From contig NZ_JFZB01000001.1 of the NCBI RefSeq assembly GCF_000740785.1, forward strand, positions 271,302 through 335,301: DNA of 64,000 nt, in the 5' to 3' direction. This document shows positions 56,665-64,000 of this stretch, in pieces (positions within the stretch are counted from its first letter, which is position 1; the number at the start of each line of letters is the position of its first letter). The DNA comes from Paenirhodobacter enshiensis (GTDB lineage: Bacteria > Pseudomonadota > Alphaproteobacteria > Rhodobacterales > Rhodobacteraceae). Below the pieces are notes generated by a model that saw nothing but the letters and a program-made list of their open reading frames with translations, was not told the DNA's origin and searched no databases. A program made the position numbers and the translations under genes.

Positions 56665-56693
56665 AAAAGGCCCGCCGCGATCGCGACGGGCCC
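56665..56693 (-). terminator. Rho-independent terminator of sodB
   Basis: On the minus strand GGCCCGTCGCGATCGCGGCGGGCC folds into a GC-rich hairpin with one mismatched pair and is followed by TTTTCATTTTT, 20 bp after the sodB stop. Confidence 0.85.
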
Positions 56694-56713
56694 TTGCCTC
56701 TTATCCCCGCAGG

Positions 56714-57313
56714 TCAGAGACGGGAAGCCACGTTTTCCCAGTTCACCAGATTGTCGAGGAAGTTCTTCAGGTAGGCCGGACGCTTGTTGCGGAAGTCGAT
56801 GTAGTAGCTGTGCTCCCACACGTCGACGCCCAGAAGCGCGGTCTGGCCGAAGCACAGCGGGTTCACGCCGTTCTCGGTCTTGGTGACCTTGAGCGAACCG
56901 TCGGCTTCCTTGACGAGCCAGGCCCAGCCCGAACCGAACTGCGCGGCACCGGCGGCGGCGAATTCTTCCTTGAAGGTGTCGACCGAACCGAAGGCCTCGA
57001 CCAGCGCCTTTTCCAGCTCACCCGGCATCTTCTTGCCGGTCGGGCCCATCATTTCCCAGAACTGGGTGTGGTTCCAGTGCTGCGAGGCATTGTTGAAGAT
57101 GCCCGACTGAGCGACGGCGCCCGCCTTGTAGGTGCCTTTCACGATCTCTTCGACCGACTTGCCTTCCCACTCGGTGCCCGCGATCGCCTTGTTGCCGTTG
57201 TCGACATAGGCCTTGTGGTGCAGGTCGTGGTGATATTCGAGCGTCTCCTTGGACATGCCGAGCGCCGCAAGCGCGTCATGAGCGTAGGGAAGAGCCGGGA
57301 GTTCGAAAGCCAT
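56714..57313 (-). CDS. sodB: Superoxide dismutase (iron type)
   Basis: Cytosolic conversion of superoxide to oxygen and hydrogen peroxide. The 199-aa protein has metal ligands in YHHDLHHKAYV, in HWNHTQFW and in GVDVWEHSYYIDFRN (Asp and His). The Gln just before HWNHTQFW (ASQHWNHT) is in the Fe-type position and no Mn-type Gln is seen near NPLCFGQTALLG, pointing to the iron enzyme. AAGGA precedes the ATG at 57313. A longer frame upstream shows no similarity. Confidence 0.94.
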   Translation of the reverse strand: MAFELPALPYAHDALAALGMSKETLEYHHDLHHKAYVDNGNKAIAGTEWEGKSVEEIVKGTYKAGAVAQSGIFNNASQHWNHTQFWEMMGPTGKKMPGELEKALVEAFGSVDTFKEEFAAAGAAQFGSGWAWLVKEADGSLKVTKTENGVNPLCFGQTALLGVDVWEHSYYIDFRNKRPAYLKNFLDNLVNWENVASRL

Positions 57314-57473
57314 TTCATCAGTCCTTTCGCGAAGGTTTCCTTTGCCCCCTATAGAAGCCCGCAAATCGCGCAGGTCAAGAAAACCATTAGTGAAAGTCTC
57401 ACCTTTTCCGCGACGGAGCTTCACAGCGGCTGTGCGATCCGGGCCCTGTCGCGACCTCGGGACGGTCCCGCGC

Positions 57474-58151
57474 TCAGCTCGCGCGCCAGGCCCCGCCATC
57501 GGCGCCGAAGCGCAACGCGAGATCGGCGGCAAGTCCCATGTCCGTCGCGTCGAGCGGGCCTTCGATCCGCGGACGGAACCGCAACCGGAATGCCCTCAGC
57601 AGCACGTCGGGGGGCATATCCGCGGGATAGCCGAAGGTTTCCATAAGTGCGGCGAATCGCGCGGCATCGGGGGCGCCGGCCGCGCGCATCCGCGGCCAGA
57701 CCGACAGCCCCTGCCGCGCCAGACGGGCCCAGTCGAAGCGCGGACCGGGGTCGATCTTGCGCTCGGGTGCAAGGTCGGAATGCGCGATCACCCCTTCGGG
57801 CGGGATCGACCAGCGGCGCAGGATCCCGGCCAGAACCACCTCAAGCGCCTTCATCTGCGGTTCGGGAAACGGTCTGTCGCCGAGGTTCGCGAGTTCGATG
57901 CCGATGGAGCGCGAATTGACGTCGCCGCGCCCCTGCCAGCTGCCCGCCCCGGCGTGCCAGGCGCGCATCGCCTCGTCGACCAGTGCCTCGGCCTCTCCGG
58001 TTTCAGAGATCAGCCAATGCGCCGAGACCTCGGCCGCGGGATCGCACAACCGATCGCGCGCCGAGGCCGCGGTGGGCATCGCGGTGTAATGGATCACCAC
58101 CAGCCCGGGCTGCGCGCCGTCGCGACGCGGGCCGAAATTCGGCGAGCGCAT
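57474..58151 (-). CDS. N-acetylmuramoyl-L-alanine amidase, AmpD/AmiD type
   Basis: 225-aa zinc amidase (Amidase_2 fold) that removes peptides from muropeptides. The zinc ligands are His21 in VVIHYTAM, a His in VIAHSDLAPERKIDPGPRFDW and the following Asp. SRSIGIELAN holds the conserved Glu. No signal peptide is evident, so cytosolic peptidoglycan recycling is likely. The ATG overlaps the last base of the upstream lipoprotein stop (TGATG), suggesting coupled translation. The C-terminus carries a small peptidoglycan-binding-like stretch (FAALMETFGYPADMPPDVLLRAFRLRFRP). Confidence 0.9.
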   Translation of the reverse strand: MRSPNFGPRRDGAQPGLVVIHYTAMPTAASARDRLCDPAAEVSAHWLISETGEAEALVDEAMRAWHAGAGSWQGRGDVNSRSIGIELANLGDRPFPEPQMKALEVVLAGILRRWSIPPEGVIAHSDLAPERKIDPGPRFDWARLARQGLSVWPRMRAAGAPDAARFAALMETFGYPADMPPDVLLRAFRLRFRPRIEGPLDATDMGLAADLALRFGADGGAWRAS

Positions 58152-58843
58152 CAGCGGAACGGCGTCGGGTCCCACCCGCAGGCGTAGCCGTCGCCGTCGG
58201 GGTCGAGACCGAGCGGATCCTTGCCCGGTCCGCCCGCCTTCACGAAGGCGATCTGCGCGAGATCGGGGCCGCGGTATTTCAGACAGGCCTGCACGATGTC
58301 GATGCCGGTATCGGTGCGGGGGAACACGTGCTGGCCCGGCGGATTGGTGACCTTGCGCGCATAGGCGCCGAGGTCGACCGACAGATCCTGCGAGCCGAAT
58401 CCGAGATCGCCACCGCCCGAAGCTGCCGAAGCGGCCGCAGCCGTGGCCGGCGCGGCGCGGCTCGCCACCTTCGTGACCGGGGCAGGAACCGCGGGGGCCG
58501 CGGCCTTGGCGGCGGAAACCGCGCTCATCGGGGCGCTCGAAACCGACGAGGCCATCGAGGACGCGGCTTTCCCGCCCCCCGACAGCGACGAGGATCCGAC
58601 CGGCGAGGGCGGCAGATCGCCACCCGCCACCCCGCCGTTGAGCGAGGCGGTCTCGATCGAATCATCCGAGGTGGATTTCAGCGCCGCCAGCGTGTCCGAC
58701 CCGATCGAGCCATGATCCCCCGACGAGGCCGAGCCGAACCCGCCCGAGCCGCTGTCATAGGAGCTGTCTTCGCTGTCGGCCTCCTTGTGGGAACACCCGG
58801 CCGCAAGAACCGCCGTCAGTACCAGAAGCGAGACCCTCAGCAT
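58151..58843 (-). CDS. Lipoprotein with C-terminal excalibur-like calcium-binding motif
   Basis: 230-aa predicted lipoprotein: signal peptide LRVSLLVLTAVLAAGC with lipobox AAGC, then about 120 residues of Ser/Gly/Ala low-complexity linker, then a compact C-terminal region QHVFPRTDTGIDIVQACLKYRGPDLAQIAF ending in DPLGLDPDGDGYACGWDPTPFR. The last segment has the DxDxDG-x-x-C pattern of excalibur domains, which bind calcium. It is 12 bp downstream of gatA and coupled to the amidase gene, suggesting a role near the cell wall. The function is not established. Confidence 0.8.
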   Translation of the reverse strand: MLRVSLLVLTAVLAAGCSHKEADSEDSSYDSGSGGFGSASSGDHGSIGSDTLAALKSTSDDSIETASLNGGVAGGDLPPSPVGSSSLSGGGKAASSMASSVSSAPMSAVSAAKAAAPAVPAPVTKVASRAAPATAAAASAASGGGDLGFGSQDLSVDLGAYARKVTNPPGQHVFPRTDTGIDIVQACLKYRGPDLAQIAFVKAGGPGKDPLGLDPDGDGYACGWDPTPFR

Positions 58844-58854
58844 CGACTATCCCC

Positions 58855-60333
58855 TTACCACCATTGCGCCGGCTTGTGAGTGAACCCCGCCGCGCGTTCC
58901 AGAACAAGAGCCTCGTTCAGCAGCTCGCCCTCGCCCCACGGACGCCCGATCAGCTGAAGCCCCATCGGCAGCCCCTTCGAATCGAGGCCCACCGGCACAG
59001 CAACACCCGGAAGACCGGCGAGGTTCAAGGTCACCGTGAACACATCATTGAGATACATCTCGACCGGCGAGGCATCGGCAAGCTGTCCGAGCGCCAGAGC
59101 CGAAGTCGGCGAGGTCGGTGCGAGGATGGCATCGACGCCGGCCGCGAAGGCCTGCTCGAAGTCGCGCTTGATCAGCGTGCGGACCTTGCGGGCGCGGTTG
59201 TAATAGGCGTCGTAATAGCCCGCCGACAGAACGTAGGTGCCGATCATGATGCGGCGCTGCACCTCGGGGCCGAAGCCCTCGGCGCGGGTTTTTTCATACA
59301 TCTCGACGATGCCGTCGCCCGCCGACAGATGCGCGCGGTGGCCATAGCGCACGCCGTCATAGCGCGCGAGGTTCGACGATGCCTCGGCCGGGGCGATCAC
59401 GTAATAGGCGGGCAGCGCGTATTTCGTATGCGGCAGCGAGATGTCGACGATCTCGGCGCCGGCATCCTTCAGCATCCGCGCACCTTCGTCCCAGAATTTC
59501 GCCAGCTCGTCCGACATGCCATCGACGCGATATTCGCGCGGGATACCGATCTTCTTGCCGCGGATGTCGCCGGTCAGCATCGCCTCGTAATCGGGCACCG
59601 GGATCTCGGCCGAGGTCGAGTCCTTCGGATCGACCGAGGCCATCGCCTCGAGCATGATCGCGGCATCGCGCACCGATTTGGTCATCGGCCCGGCCTGATC
59701 GAGCGACGAGGCATAGGCGATCACGCCCCAGCGGCTGACGCGGCCATAGGTCGGCTTGATGCCGACGGTGCCGGTGAAGCCCGCCGGCTGACGGATCGAG
59801 CCGCCGGTATCGGTGCCGGTCGCGGCAAGGCACAGATCGGCCGCCACCGCCGCCGCCGAACCACCCGAGGACCCGCCCGGGCTGCGCAGCGCATCGTCGA
59901 CCTTCCACGGGTTCACCACCGCGCCATAGCACGACGATTCCGTGGTCGAGCCCATGGCGAACTCGTCCATGCCGAGCTTGCCGAGCATGACCGCGCCCGC
60001 GTTCCACAGGTTCTGCGTCACGGTCGATTCGTATTCCGGCCTGAAGCCCGCGAGGATGTTCGAGGCCGCCTGCGAGGGCACGCCCTTGACGCAGAACACG
60101 TCCTTCACGCCGAGCGGGATGCCGCACATCGCGGGCGCGTCACCCGCCCGGATCCGCGCATCCGCCGCCTTCGCCTGCTCTAGCGCGAGTTCGGGCGTCT
60201 TGTGGGCATAGGCGTTCAGCGCATCGGCGCCGTCGATCGCAGCGATGCAGGCTTCGGTGATCTCGACCGAGGTAACCTCGCCCTTGCGCAGCGCATCGCG
60301 GGCGCCGGCAATCGTCAGTTTGTTCAGGCTCAT
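58855..60333 (-). CDS. gatA: Aspartyl/glutamyl-tRNA amidotransferase subunit A
   Basis: Glutaminase subunit of GatCAB, which converts Glu-tRNA-Gln (and Asp-tRNA-Asn) to the amidated forms. The 492-aa amidase-signature protein has the catalytic Lys in [10 protein letters not shown], cis-Ser and Ser nucleophile in [36 protein letters not shown], and [25 protein letters not shown]. GatB is not in the window. Its ATG overlaps the gatC stop (ATGA), the conserved gatCA coupling. Confidence 0.97.
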   Translation of the reverse strand: MSLNKLTIAGARDALRKGEVTSVEITEACIAAIDGADALNAYAHKTPELALEQAKAADARIRAGDAPAMCGIPLGVKDVFCVKGVPSQAASNILAGFRPEYESTVTQNLWNAGAVMLGKLGMDEFAMGSTTESSCYGAVVNPWKVDDALRSPGGSSGGSAAAVAADLCLAATGTDTGGSIRQPAGFTGTVGIKPTYGRVSRWGVIAYASSLDQAGPMTKSVRDAAIMLEAMASVDPKDSTSAEIPVPDYEAMLTGDIRGKKIGIPREYRVDGMSDELAKFWDEGARMLKDAGAEIVDISLPHTKYALPAYYVIAPAEASSNLARYDGVRYGHRAHLSAGDGIVEMYEKTRAEGFGPEVQRRIMIGTYVLSAGYYDAYYNRARKVRTLIKRDFEQAFAAGVDAILAPTSPTSALALGQLADASPVEMYLNDVFTVTLNLAGLPGVAVPVGLDSKGLPMGLQLIGRPWGEGELLNEALVLERAAGFTHKPAQWW

Positions 60334-60617
60334 TCGACCACCTTCGGCACGGCAAAGAAGCCCTCGCGGGCATCGGGAGCGTTCTTGAGGATCTGTTCCG
60401 CATAGCCGCCGTCGGTCACGACATCCTCGCGCCGTTTCAGCCGCATCGGCGTGACCGAGGTCATCGGCTCGATGCCGGTCACGTCGACCTCGTTCAGCTG
60501 TTCCATGAAGGTCAGGATGCCGGAGAGCTGATCGGCCAGCTTCGGCAGATCCTCTTCGGCCACGCGGATGCGCGCCAGATGCGCCACCTTGCGGGCGGTG
60601 TCGATGTCGATGGACAT
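60330..60617 (-). CDS. gatC: Aspartyl/glutamyl-tRNA amidotransferase subunit C
   Basis: 95-aa stabilising subunit of Gat[56 protein letters not shown] followed by [22 protein letters not shown], the usual GatC pattern to its conserved end. It is the first gene of the minus-strand gatC-gatA-lipoprotein-amidase operon. The 111 bp to the divergent hydrolase gene should hold the promoters of both; none is obvious. Confidence 0.96.
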   Translation of the reverse strand: MSIDIDTARKVAHLARIRVAEEDLPKLADQLSGILTFMEQLNEVDVTGIEPMTSVTPMRLKRREDVVTDGGYAEQILKNAPDAREGFFAVPKVVE

Positions 60618-60728
60618 GAAGGTCTCCGATTGATCTTGCGCGGGTTTAACGCCCGGGGCGGCTCACTTCAAGCACGCTTCCCTTTCGGGCGCGACGCGCT
60701 AGGCTTGGGGAAACCCCGGAGGTGAACA

Positions 60729-61421
60729 ATGAAACTGACCTGGCTCGGCCATTCCGGCTTTCGTCTGGAGATCGAGGATGCGGTGATCCTGATCGACCCC
60801 TGGCTCAGCGGCAACCCGGTCTTCCCGGCAGACCGCCGCGCCGAGGCGATCCATGGCGCCACCCATGTGCTGCTGACCCATGGCCACGGCGATCATTCGG
60901 GCGACACGCTCGCCATCGCGAAAGAGCTGAAGATCCCCGTGGTCGGGATCTTCGATCTGATCAGCTGGTGGCAGGAGAAGGAGGGTATCCAGGGCATCGG
61001 CTTCAACAAGGGCGGCACGGTCGCGCTGAACGGGGCGAAAGTGTCGATGGTGCCGGCGAGCCATTCGTCCTCGATGGGCGGGCCGCACGGGCCGGTCTAC
61101 ACCGGAACGGAATCGGGCTACGTGATCCGCGGCGAGGGCCATGCGATCTATGTCTCGGGCGACACCTCGATCATCGCCGACATGGGATGGATCGGCGACT
61201 ATTACCAACCCGACATCGGCATCCTCTGCGCCGGCGGGCATTTCACGATGGACATGGAGGGCGCCGCCTGGGCCGCGAAGAAATACTTCGACTTCAGGAC
61301 GGTGATCCCGTGCCATTACAAGACTTTCCCGCTGCTCGAACAATCGGCCGAGGCGATGAAGGCCGCGCTGCCCGGCGTCGCGGTGATCGAGCCCGACGTC
61401 ATGGTGCCGTTCGATCTGTGA
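60729..61421 (+). CDS. Metallo-beta-lactamase-fold hydrolase, UPF0173 type
   Basis: 230-aa zinc or manganese-dependent hydrolase of the UPF0173/UlaG-like group; substrate unknown. The metal site is THGHGDHSGD (H51, H53, D55, H56), with further ligands in VSGDTS and in the late VIPCHYKT. The N-terminus KLTWLGHSGFRLEIEDAVILIDPWLSGNP is typical. GGAGG precedes the ATG. A 3' hairpin element starts 10 bp after the stop. Confidence 0.92.
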   Translation: MKLTWLGHSGFRLEIEDAVILIDPWLSGNPVFPADRRAEAIHGATHVLLTHGHGDHSGDTLAIAKELKIPVVGIFDLISWWQEKEGIQGIGFNKGGTVALNGAKVSMVPASHSSSMGGPHGPVYTGTESGYVIRGEGHAIYVSGDTSIIADMGWIGDYYQPDIGILCAGGHFTMDMEGAAWAAKKYFDFRTVIPCHYKTFPLLEQSAEAMKAALPGVAVIEPDVMVPFDL

Positions 61422-61430
61422 TCCGTCGCG

Positions 61431-61498
61431 AGGGGGCTCTGCCCCCTCTTTGCCCTGCGGGCAAATTCACCCCCGGGATATTTGAGGCGAATCGAAAG
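61431..61498 (+). repeat. 3'-end hairpin element, copy F1
   Basis: Starts 10 bp after the hydrolase stop: AGGGGGCTCTGCCCCCT, hairpin 2 TTTGCCC-TGC-GGGCAAA (7-bp stem with A-T pairs, unlike any other copy), TTCACCCCCGGGATATTT and tail GAGGCGAATCGAAAG. Confidence 0.85.
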
Positions 61499-61525
61499 CA
61501 GGAAGTGCGACGCTCCTGCATTCAT

Positions 61526-61584
61526 CTTTCCATAAATATCCCGGGGTGAATTCGCGGCACCGCCGCGAAGAGGGGCAGAGCCCC
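61526..61584 (-). repeat. 3'-end hairpin element, copy F2
   Basis: On the minus strand it starts at the base right after the tadA stop codon: GGGGCTCTGCCCC, hairpin 2 TTCGCGGC-GGT-GCCGCGAA (8-bp stem), TTCACCCCGGGATATTT, tail ATGGAAAG. It faces copy F1 across 27 bp. Confidence 0.85.
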
Positions 61585-62052
61585 TCACTTCTCGGCGTCA
61601 CCGCCGCGCAGACCGGCGAAGAAGGCGCGCAGCATCTCTTCGGATTCGCGCGCGGCGATGTCGTCATAGACCTCGGGCACGTGATGCGACTGGGGATGCG
61701 AGAAGATCCGCGGCCCCTGCGCGACGCCGCCAGATTTCGGATCCGCCGCACCGTAATAGATCCGCGCGATCCGCGCCTGAGCCAGCGCCGAGGCGCACAT
61801 CGGGCAGGGTTCGAGCGTGACATAAAGATCGTGGCCCGGAAGCCGCTCTGAGCCCAGGGCGGCGCAGGCAGCACGCAGTGCGAGGATTTCTGCATGGGCG
61901 GTCGGATCGCGCAGTTCCCGGGTGCGGTTGCCGGCGCGCGCCACGACGCGCCCGCCCGGGGCCACGATCACCGCGCCCACCGGCACCTCGCCGCGCAGCG
62001 CGGCGGCGCGTGCCTCGGCCAGCGCGAGATCCATGTAAGAGGTGAAGCTCAT
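61585..62052 (-). CDS. tadA: tRNA-specific adenosine deaminase
   Basis: Deaminates A34 to inosine in tRNA-Arg(ACG). The 155-aa protein has VPVGAVIV, the zinc/catalytic motif TAHAEI (H53 and E55) and PCPMC (C83, C86), plus RIYYGAADPKSGGVAQGPRIFSHPQSHH, the tRNA-contacting region that separates TadA from cytosine deaminases. The stop is immediately followed by a GGGGCTCTGCCCC hairpin. It is divergent from the pseudouridine synthase gene, 129 bp away. Confidence 0.94.
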   Translation of the reverse strand: MSFTSYMDLALAEARAAALRGEVPVGAVIVAPGGRVVARAGNRTRELRDPTAHAEILALRAACAALGSERLPGHDLYVTLEPCPMCASALAQARIARIYYGAADPKSGGVAQGPRIFSHPQSHHVPEVYDDIAARESEEMLRAFFAGLRGGDAEK

Positions 62053-62181
62053 GGCCCTTCATCGCCGCCTTTGCACCGCGGTTCAAGACGCTTGCGCATC
62101 GCGCTTTGCTTCGCGCGGGCTTCGGTGTATCAGGGCGCCTTGCCCGCATTCCGCGCGCCCCCTCCCATCGAAGGACCGACG

Positions 62182-64000
62182 ATGACCGATACGCCCGAAA
62201 CCCCCGAAACCGAGCCCGAAATTCCCGCCACCGAGGTCGCCGAGACCGCGCCCGACGCGGCGGAACGTATCGCCAAGGTCATCGCGCGCTCCGGCGTCGC
62301 CTCGCGCCGCGATGCCGAGAAGATGATCCTCGCCGGCCGCGTCAGCGTCAACGGCAAGGCGATTTCCTCGCCCGCGCTCGACGTGAAGCCGGGCGACAAG
62401 GTGGTCGTCGACGGCAAGCCGCTCGACACGCCGCAGGAAACCCGGCTGTGGCTGTATTACAAGCCGCTCGGCCTCGTCACCACCGAGAAGGACGAACAGG
62501 GCCGGCGCACGATCTTCGACGAGATGCCCGAGGGGATGCCGCGGGTGATGAATGTCGGCCGGCTCGACCTCAACTCCGAGGGCCTGCTGCTCCTGACCAA
62601 CGACGGCGGGCTGAAGCGCCGGCTGGAACTGCCGGAGACCGCCTGGCTGCGCAAGTATCGCGTCCGCGTCAACGGCCGGCCGAGCCCCGAGACCTTCGAT
62701 CCGCTGCGCCGCGGCATCACCATCGACGGCGAGGAATTCCAGCCGATGGAAATCACCCTCGACCGCCAGCAGGGCGCGAACGCCTGGCTGACGCTTGGCC
62801 TGCGCGAGGGCCGCAACCGTGAAATCCGCCGCGCCATGGCCGAGATCGGTCTGACCGTGAACCGGCTGATCCGCGTCAGCTACGGCCCGTTCCGCCTAAA
62901 CGAGATGCAGCCCGGCGACGTGCTCGAGGTGAAGCGCAAGGTGCTGCGCGACCAGCTCGGCGACAAGCTGCTGACCGGGGCCGAGGATGGCCGCCCGCCG
63001 CTCTCGGAACGCAAGCCGCGCGTGGTGCGCGGCGAGAAGGGCGCGGGCCGCCCCGAACGTTCGTTCGGCGACAAGCCGTTCGGCCGCCGCCCCGAGGGGC
63101 GTGACGACGAGGCACCGCGCAAGGGCTTCGGCCGGCAGCGCGATTTCTCGGCCGGCGGCGATGCGAAGAAGGGTGAGCGCCCGTTCCGCAGCCGTGACGA
63201 CGTGCCGCGCCGCGAGGGCTTCACCCCGCGCGACGGCGAGGCGAAACCGCGCTTCGGCGCGAAGCCGCGCAGCGAGGGCAACGACCGCGGCCCGAAGCGC
63301 TTCGGCTCCGACCGGTTCGAGGGCAAGCGTCCCGAGGGCGGCGAACGTCCCTACAAGGATCGTCGCGACGGCGACCGGCCCGAGGGCAAGCGCTTCGGCG
63401 CGAAGCCGCGTTCGGAAGGGTTCCGTTCGCATGGCGACGACCGCGCGCCGCGCCGGTTCGAGGGCGGCGACCGCCCCGAGCGGGCGGAGCGTCCGCGCCG
63501 CGACGAGGACGGCAAGCGTCCGTTCGAGCGCAACGACAACCGTGGCGCCGAGGGCGAACGGTCGTTCCGCAAGCCCTACGCCAAGCGCCCCGAAGGTGAG
63601 GGCGAACGCCCGCGCCGTCCGCGCGAAGAAGGCGACCGCCCGCGCGGTTCGGGTTTCGGCAAACCCGGCTCGTTCAAGTCTGAGGGCTTCCGCAGCCACG
63701 GCGGCGCCGGCAAGCCGCGCGCGGCGGGCTTCAAGTCCCATGCCGCGGGCGCCGCGCCACGCGACGGCGAGCGCAGCGAGCGTCCGCAGGGCGCGAAGAG
63801 CTACGGCGACAAGCCGCGAGGGGACCGTCCGTTCAGCGACAAGCCGCGTGGCGAGCGCTCCTTCGGTGACAAACCGCGCAGCGACCGTCCTTACAGCGAC
63901 AAGCCGCGGGGGGATCGTCCGTTCAGCGACAAGCCGCGTGGCGAGCGCTCCTTCGGTGACAAACCGCGCAGCGACCGTCCTTACAGCGACAAGCCCCGTG
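62182..64000 (+). CDS. rluB: RluB/RsuA-type rRNA pseudouridine synthase with long repetitive tail, 3' end outside window
   Basis: Isomerises a uridine of 23S rRNA to pseudouridine. After a Thr/Pro/Glu-rich start there is an S4 domain (RIAKVIARSGVASRRDAEKMILAGRVSVNG, about residues 29-58). The catalytic domain follows, with YYKPLGLVTT, catalytic Asp129 in GRLDLNSEGLLLLTNDG and LGLREGRNREIRRAMAEIGL. From about residue 265 onward the protein is a disordered Arg/Gly/Lys/Asp/Pro-rich tail reaching at least residue 606, ending in tandem 10-residue units such as SDKPRGDRPF. E. coli RluB is about 290 aa, so the tail more than doubles the protein. The frame is open to the window edge. Confidence 0.92.
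   Translation, partial: MTDTPETPETEPEIPATEVAETAPDAAERIAKVIARSGVASRRDAEKMILAGRVSVNGKAISSPALDVKPGDKVVVDGKPLDTPQETRLWLYYKPLGLVTTEKDEQGRRTIFDEMPEGMPRVMNVGRLDLNSEGLLLLTNDGGLKRRLELPETAWLRKYRVRVNGRPSPETFDPLRRGITIDGEEFQPMEITLDRQQGANAWLTLGLREGRNREIRRAMAEIGLTVNRLIRVSYGPFRLNEMQPGDVLEVKRKVLRDQLGDKLLTGAEDGRPPLSERKPRVVRGEKGAGRPERSFGDKPFGRRPEGRDDEAPRKGFGRQRDFSAGGDAKKGERPFRSRDDVPRREGFTPRDGEAKPRFGAKPRSEGNDRGPKRFGSDRFEGKRPEGGERPYKDRRDGDRPEGKRFGAKPRSEGFRSHGDDRAPRRFEGGDRPERAERPRRDEDGKRPFERNDNRGAEGERSFRKPYAKRPEGEGERPRRPREEGDRPRGSGFGKPGSFKSEGFRSHGGAGKPRAAGFKSHAAGAAPRDGERSERPQGAKSYGDKPRGDRPFSDKPRGERSFGDKPRSDRPYSDKPRGDRPFSDKPRGERSFGDKPRSDRPYSDKPR
63802..64000 (+). repeat. In-frame tandem repeat in the RluB tail (30-bp units, 90-bp superunits)
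   Basis: Ten-codon units (Y/F)(G/S)DKPR(G/S)(D/E)R(P/S) follow without gaps. Three units form a 90-bp block at 63802-63891 that recurs at 63892-63981; the last 60 bases of the two blocks are identical. A third block starts at 63982 and leaves the window. Such near-identity points to recent slippage or unequal exchange. Confidence 0.93.

Noticed and set aside
63802..64000. CRISPR-like array at the right end
   Set aside because: Units are contiguous 30-mers without spacers, stay in frame, and encode the tail of the pseudouridine synthase.

Overview
The window looks like chromosomal DNA of a high-GC alphaproteobacterium, most likely Rhodobacteraceae/Paracoccaceae. Support comes from conserved gene blocks: HPr - EIIA(Man) - rapZ - short hprK - chvG - chvI facing pckA; rpoZ - rsh - pdxJ - acpS - lepB - rnc - era; tatABC with a DUF815 ATPase; yfgM-like - bamB - der; gatCA. 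This assignment is inferred from gene content, not from a phylogeny.

Accessory region (1 to about 8813). This part is visibly less GC-rich than the rest and is an integrated island. It ends in a tyrosine integrase (7688-8809) whose stop lies 4 bp from the encoded CCA end of a CAU tRNA (8814-8889, minus strand), the classic landing site. Inside is a type I restriction-modification operon in the order hsdR (5' end outside the window) - hsdS - ATPase/nuclease - hsdM, with ATGA-type overlaps at each junction. The third gene reads as a PrrC-like anticodon nuclease: an ABC-type ATPase domain followed by an R...E...H HEPN-type nuclease core spaced almost as in E. coli PrrC. If active, it would be a second line of phage defence that cuts a tRNA when the restriction complex is disabled. 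Next come a two-gene minus-strand unit (XRE regulator plus two-helix membrane protein), an excisionase-like HTH gene, a 61-aa orphan and the integrase. The integrase has Ala where the first catalytic Arg of tyrosine recombinases is expected.

Core region (8814-64000). From left to right: purine synthesis (purMN); SDR and cobalamin adenosyltransferase; etfBA and 3-hydroxybutyryl-CoA dehydrogenase; the incomplete PTS (no permease) with HPr kinase and the ChvG-ChvI two-component system, divergent from pckA; RNase R and dapE; NYN protein and folK; the rpoZ/rsh to era block; tatABC; MarC, a retropepsin-like protein and a ClpP-like lipoprotein; CorA; an ArsR regulator with the Cys spacing of the persulfide sensor SqrR, next to an RND efflux operon whose promoter carries an ATTC-N8-GAAT dyad; serS; der-bamB-TPR; an Atm1-type ABC exporter; a LysM protein; LOG-family hydrolase; RarD; Fe-type superoxide dismutase; the gatCA-lipoprotein-amidase operon; a metallo-beta-lactamase-fold hydrolase; tadA; and an RluB-type pseudouridine synthase with a very long repetitive tail that runs off the window.

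The main non-coding signal is a family of nine intergenic elements at six loci. Each lies downstream of a stop codon and in the same orientation as that gene. The layout is a fixed GGGGC/GCCCC hairpin, a second hairpin whose sequence changes while its pairing is kept, a constant CCCCGGGATATTT block, and a purine-rich tail. I do not recognise it as a named family. Where two genes converge, each brings its own copy, giving facing pairs.
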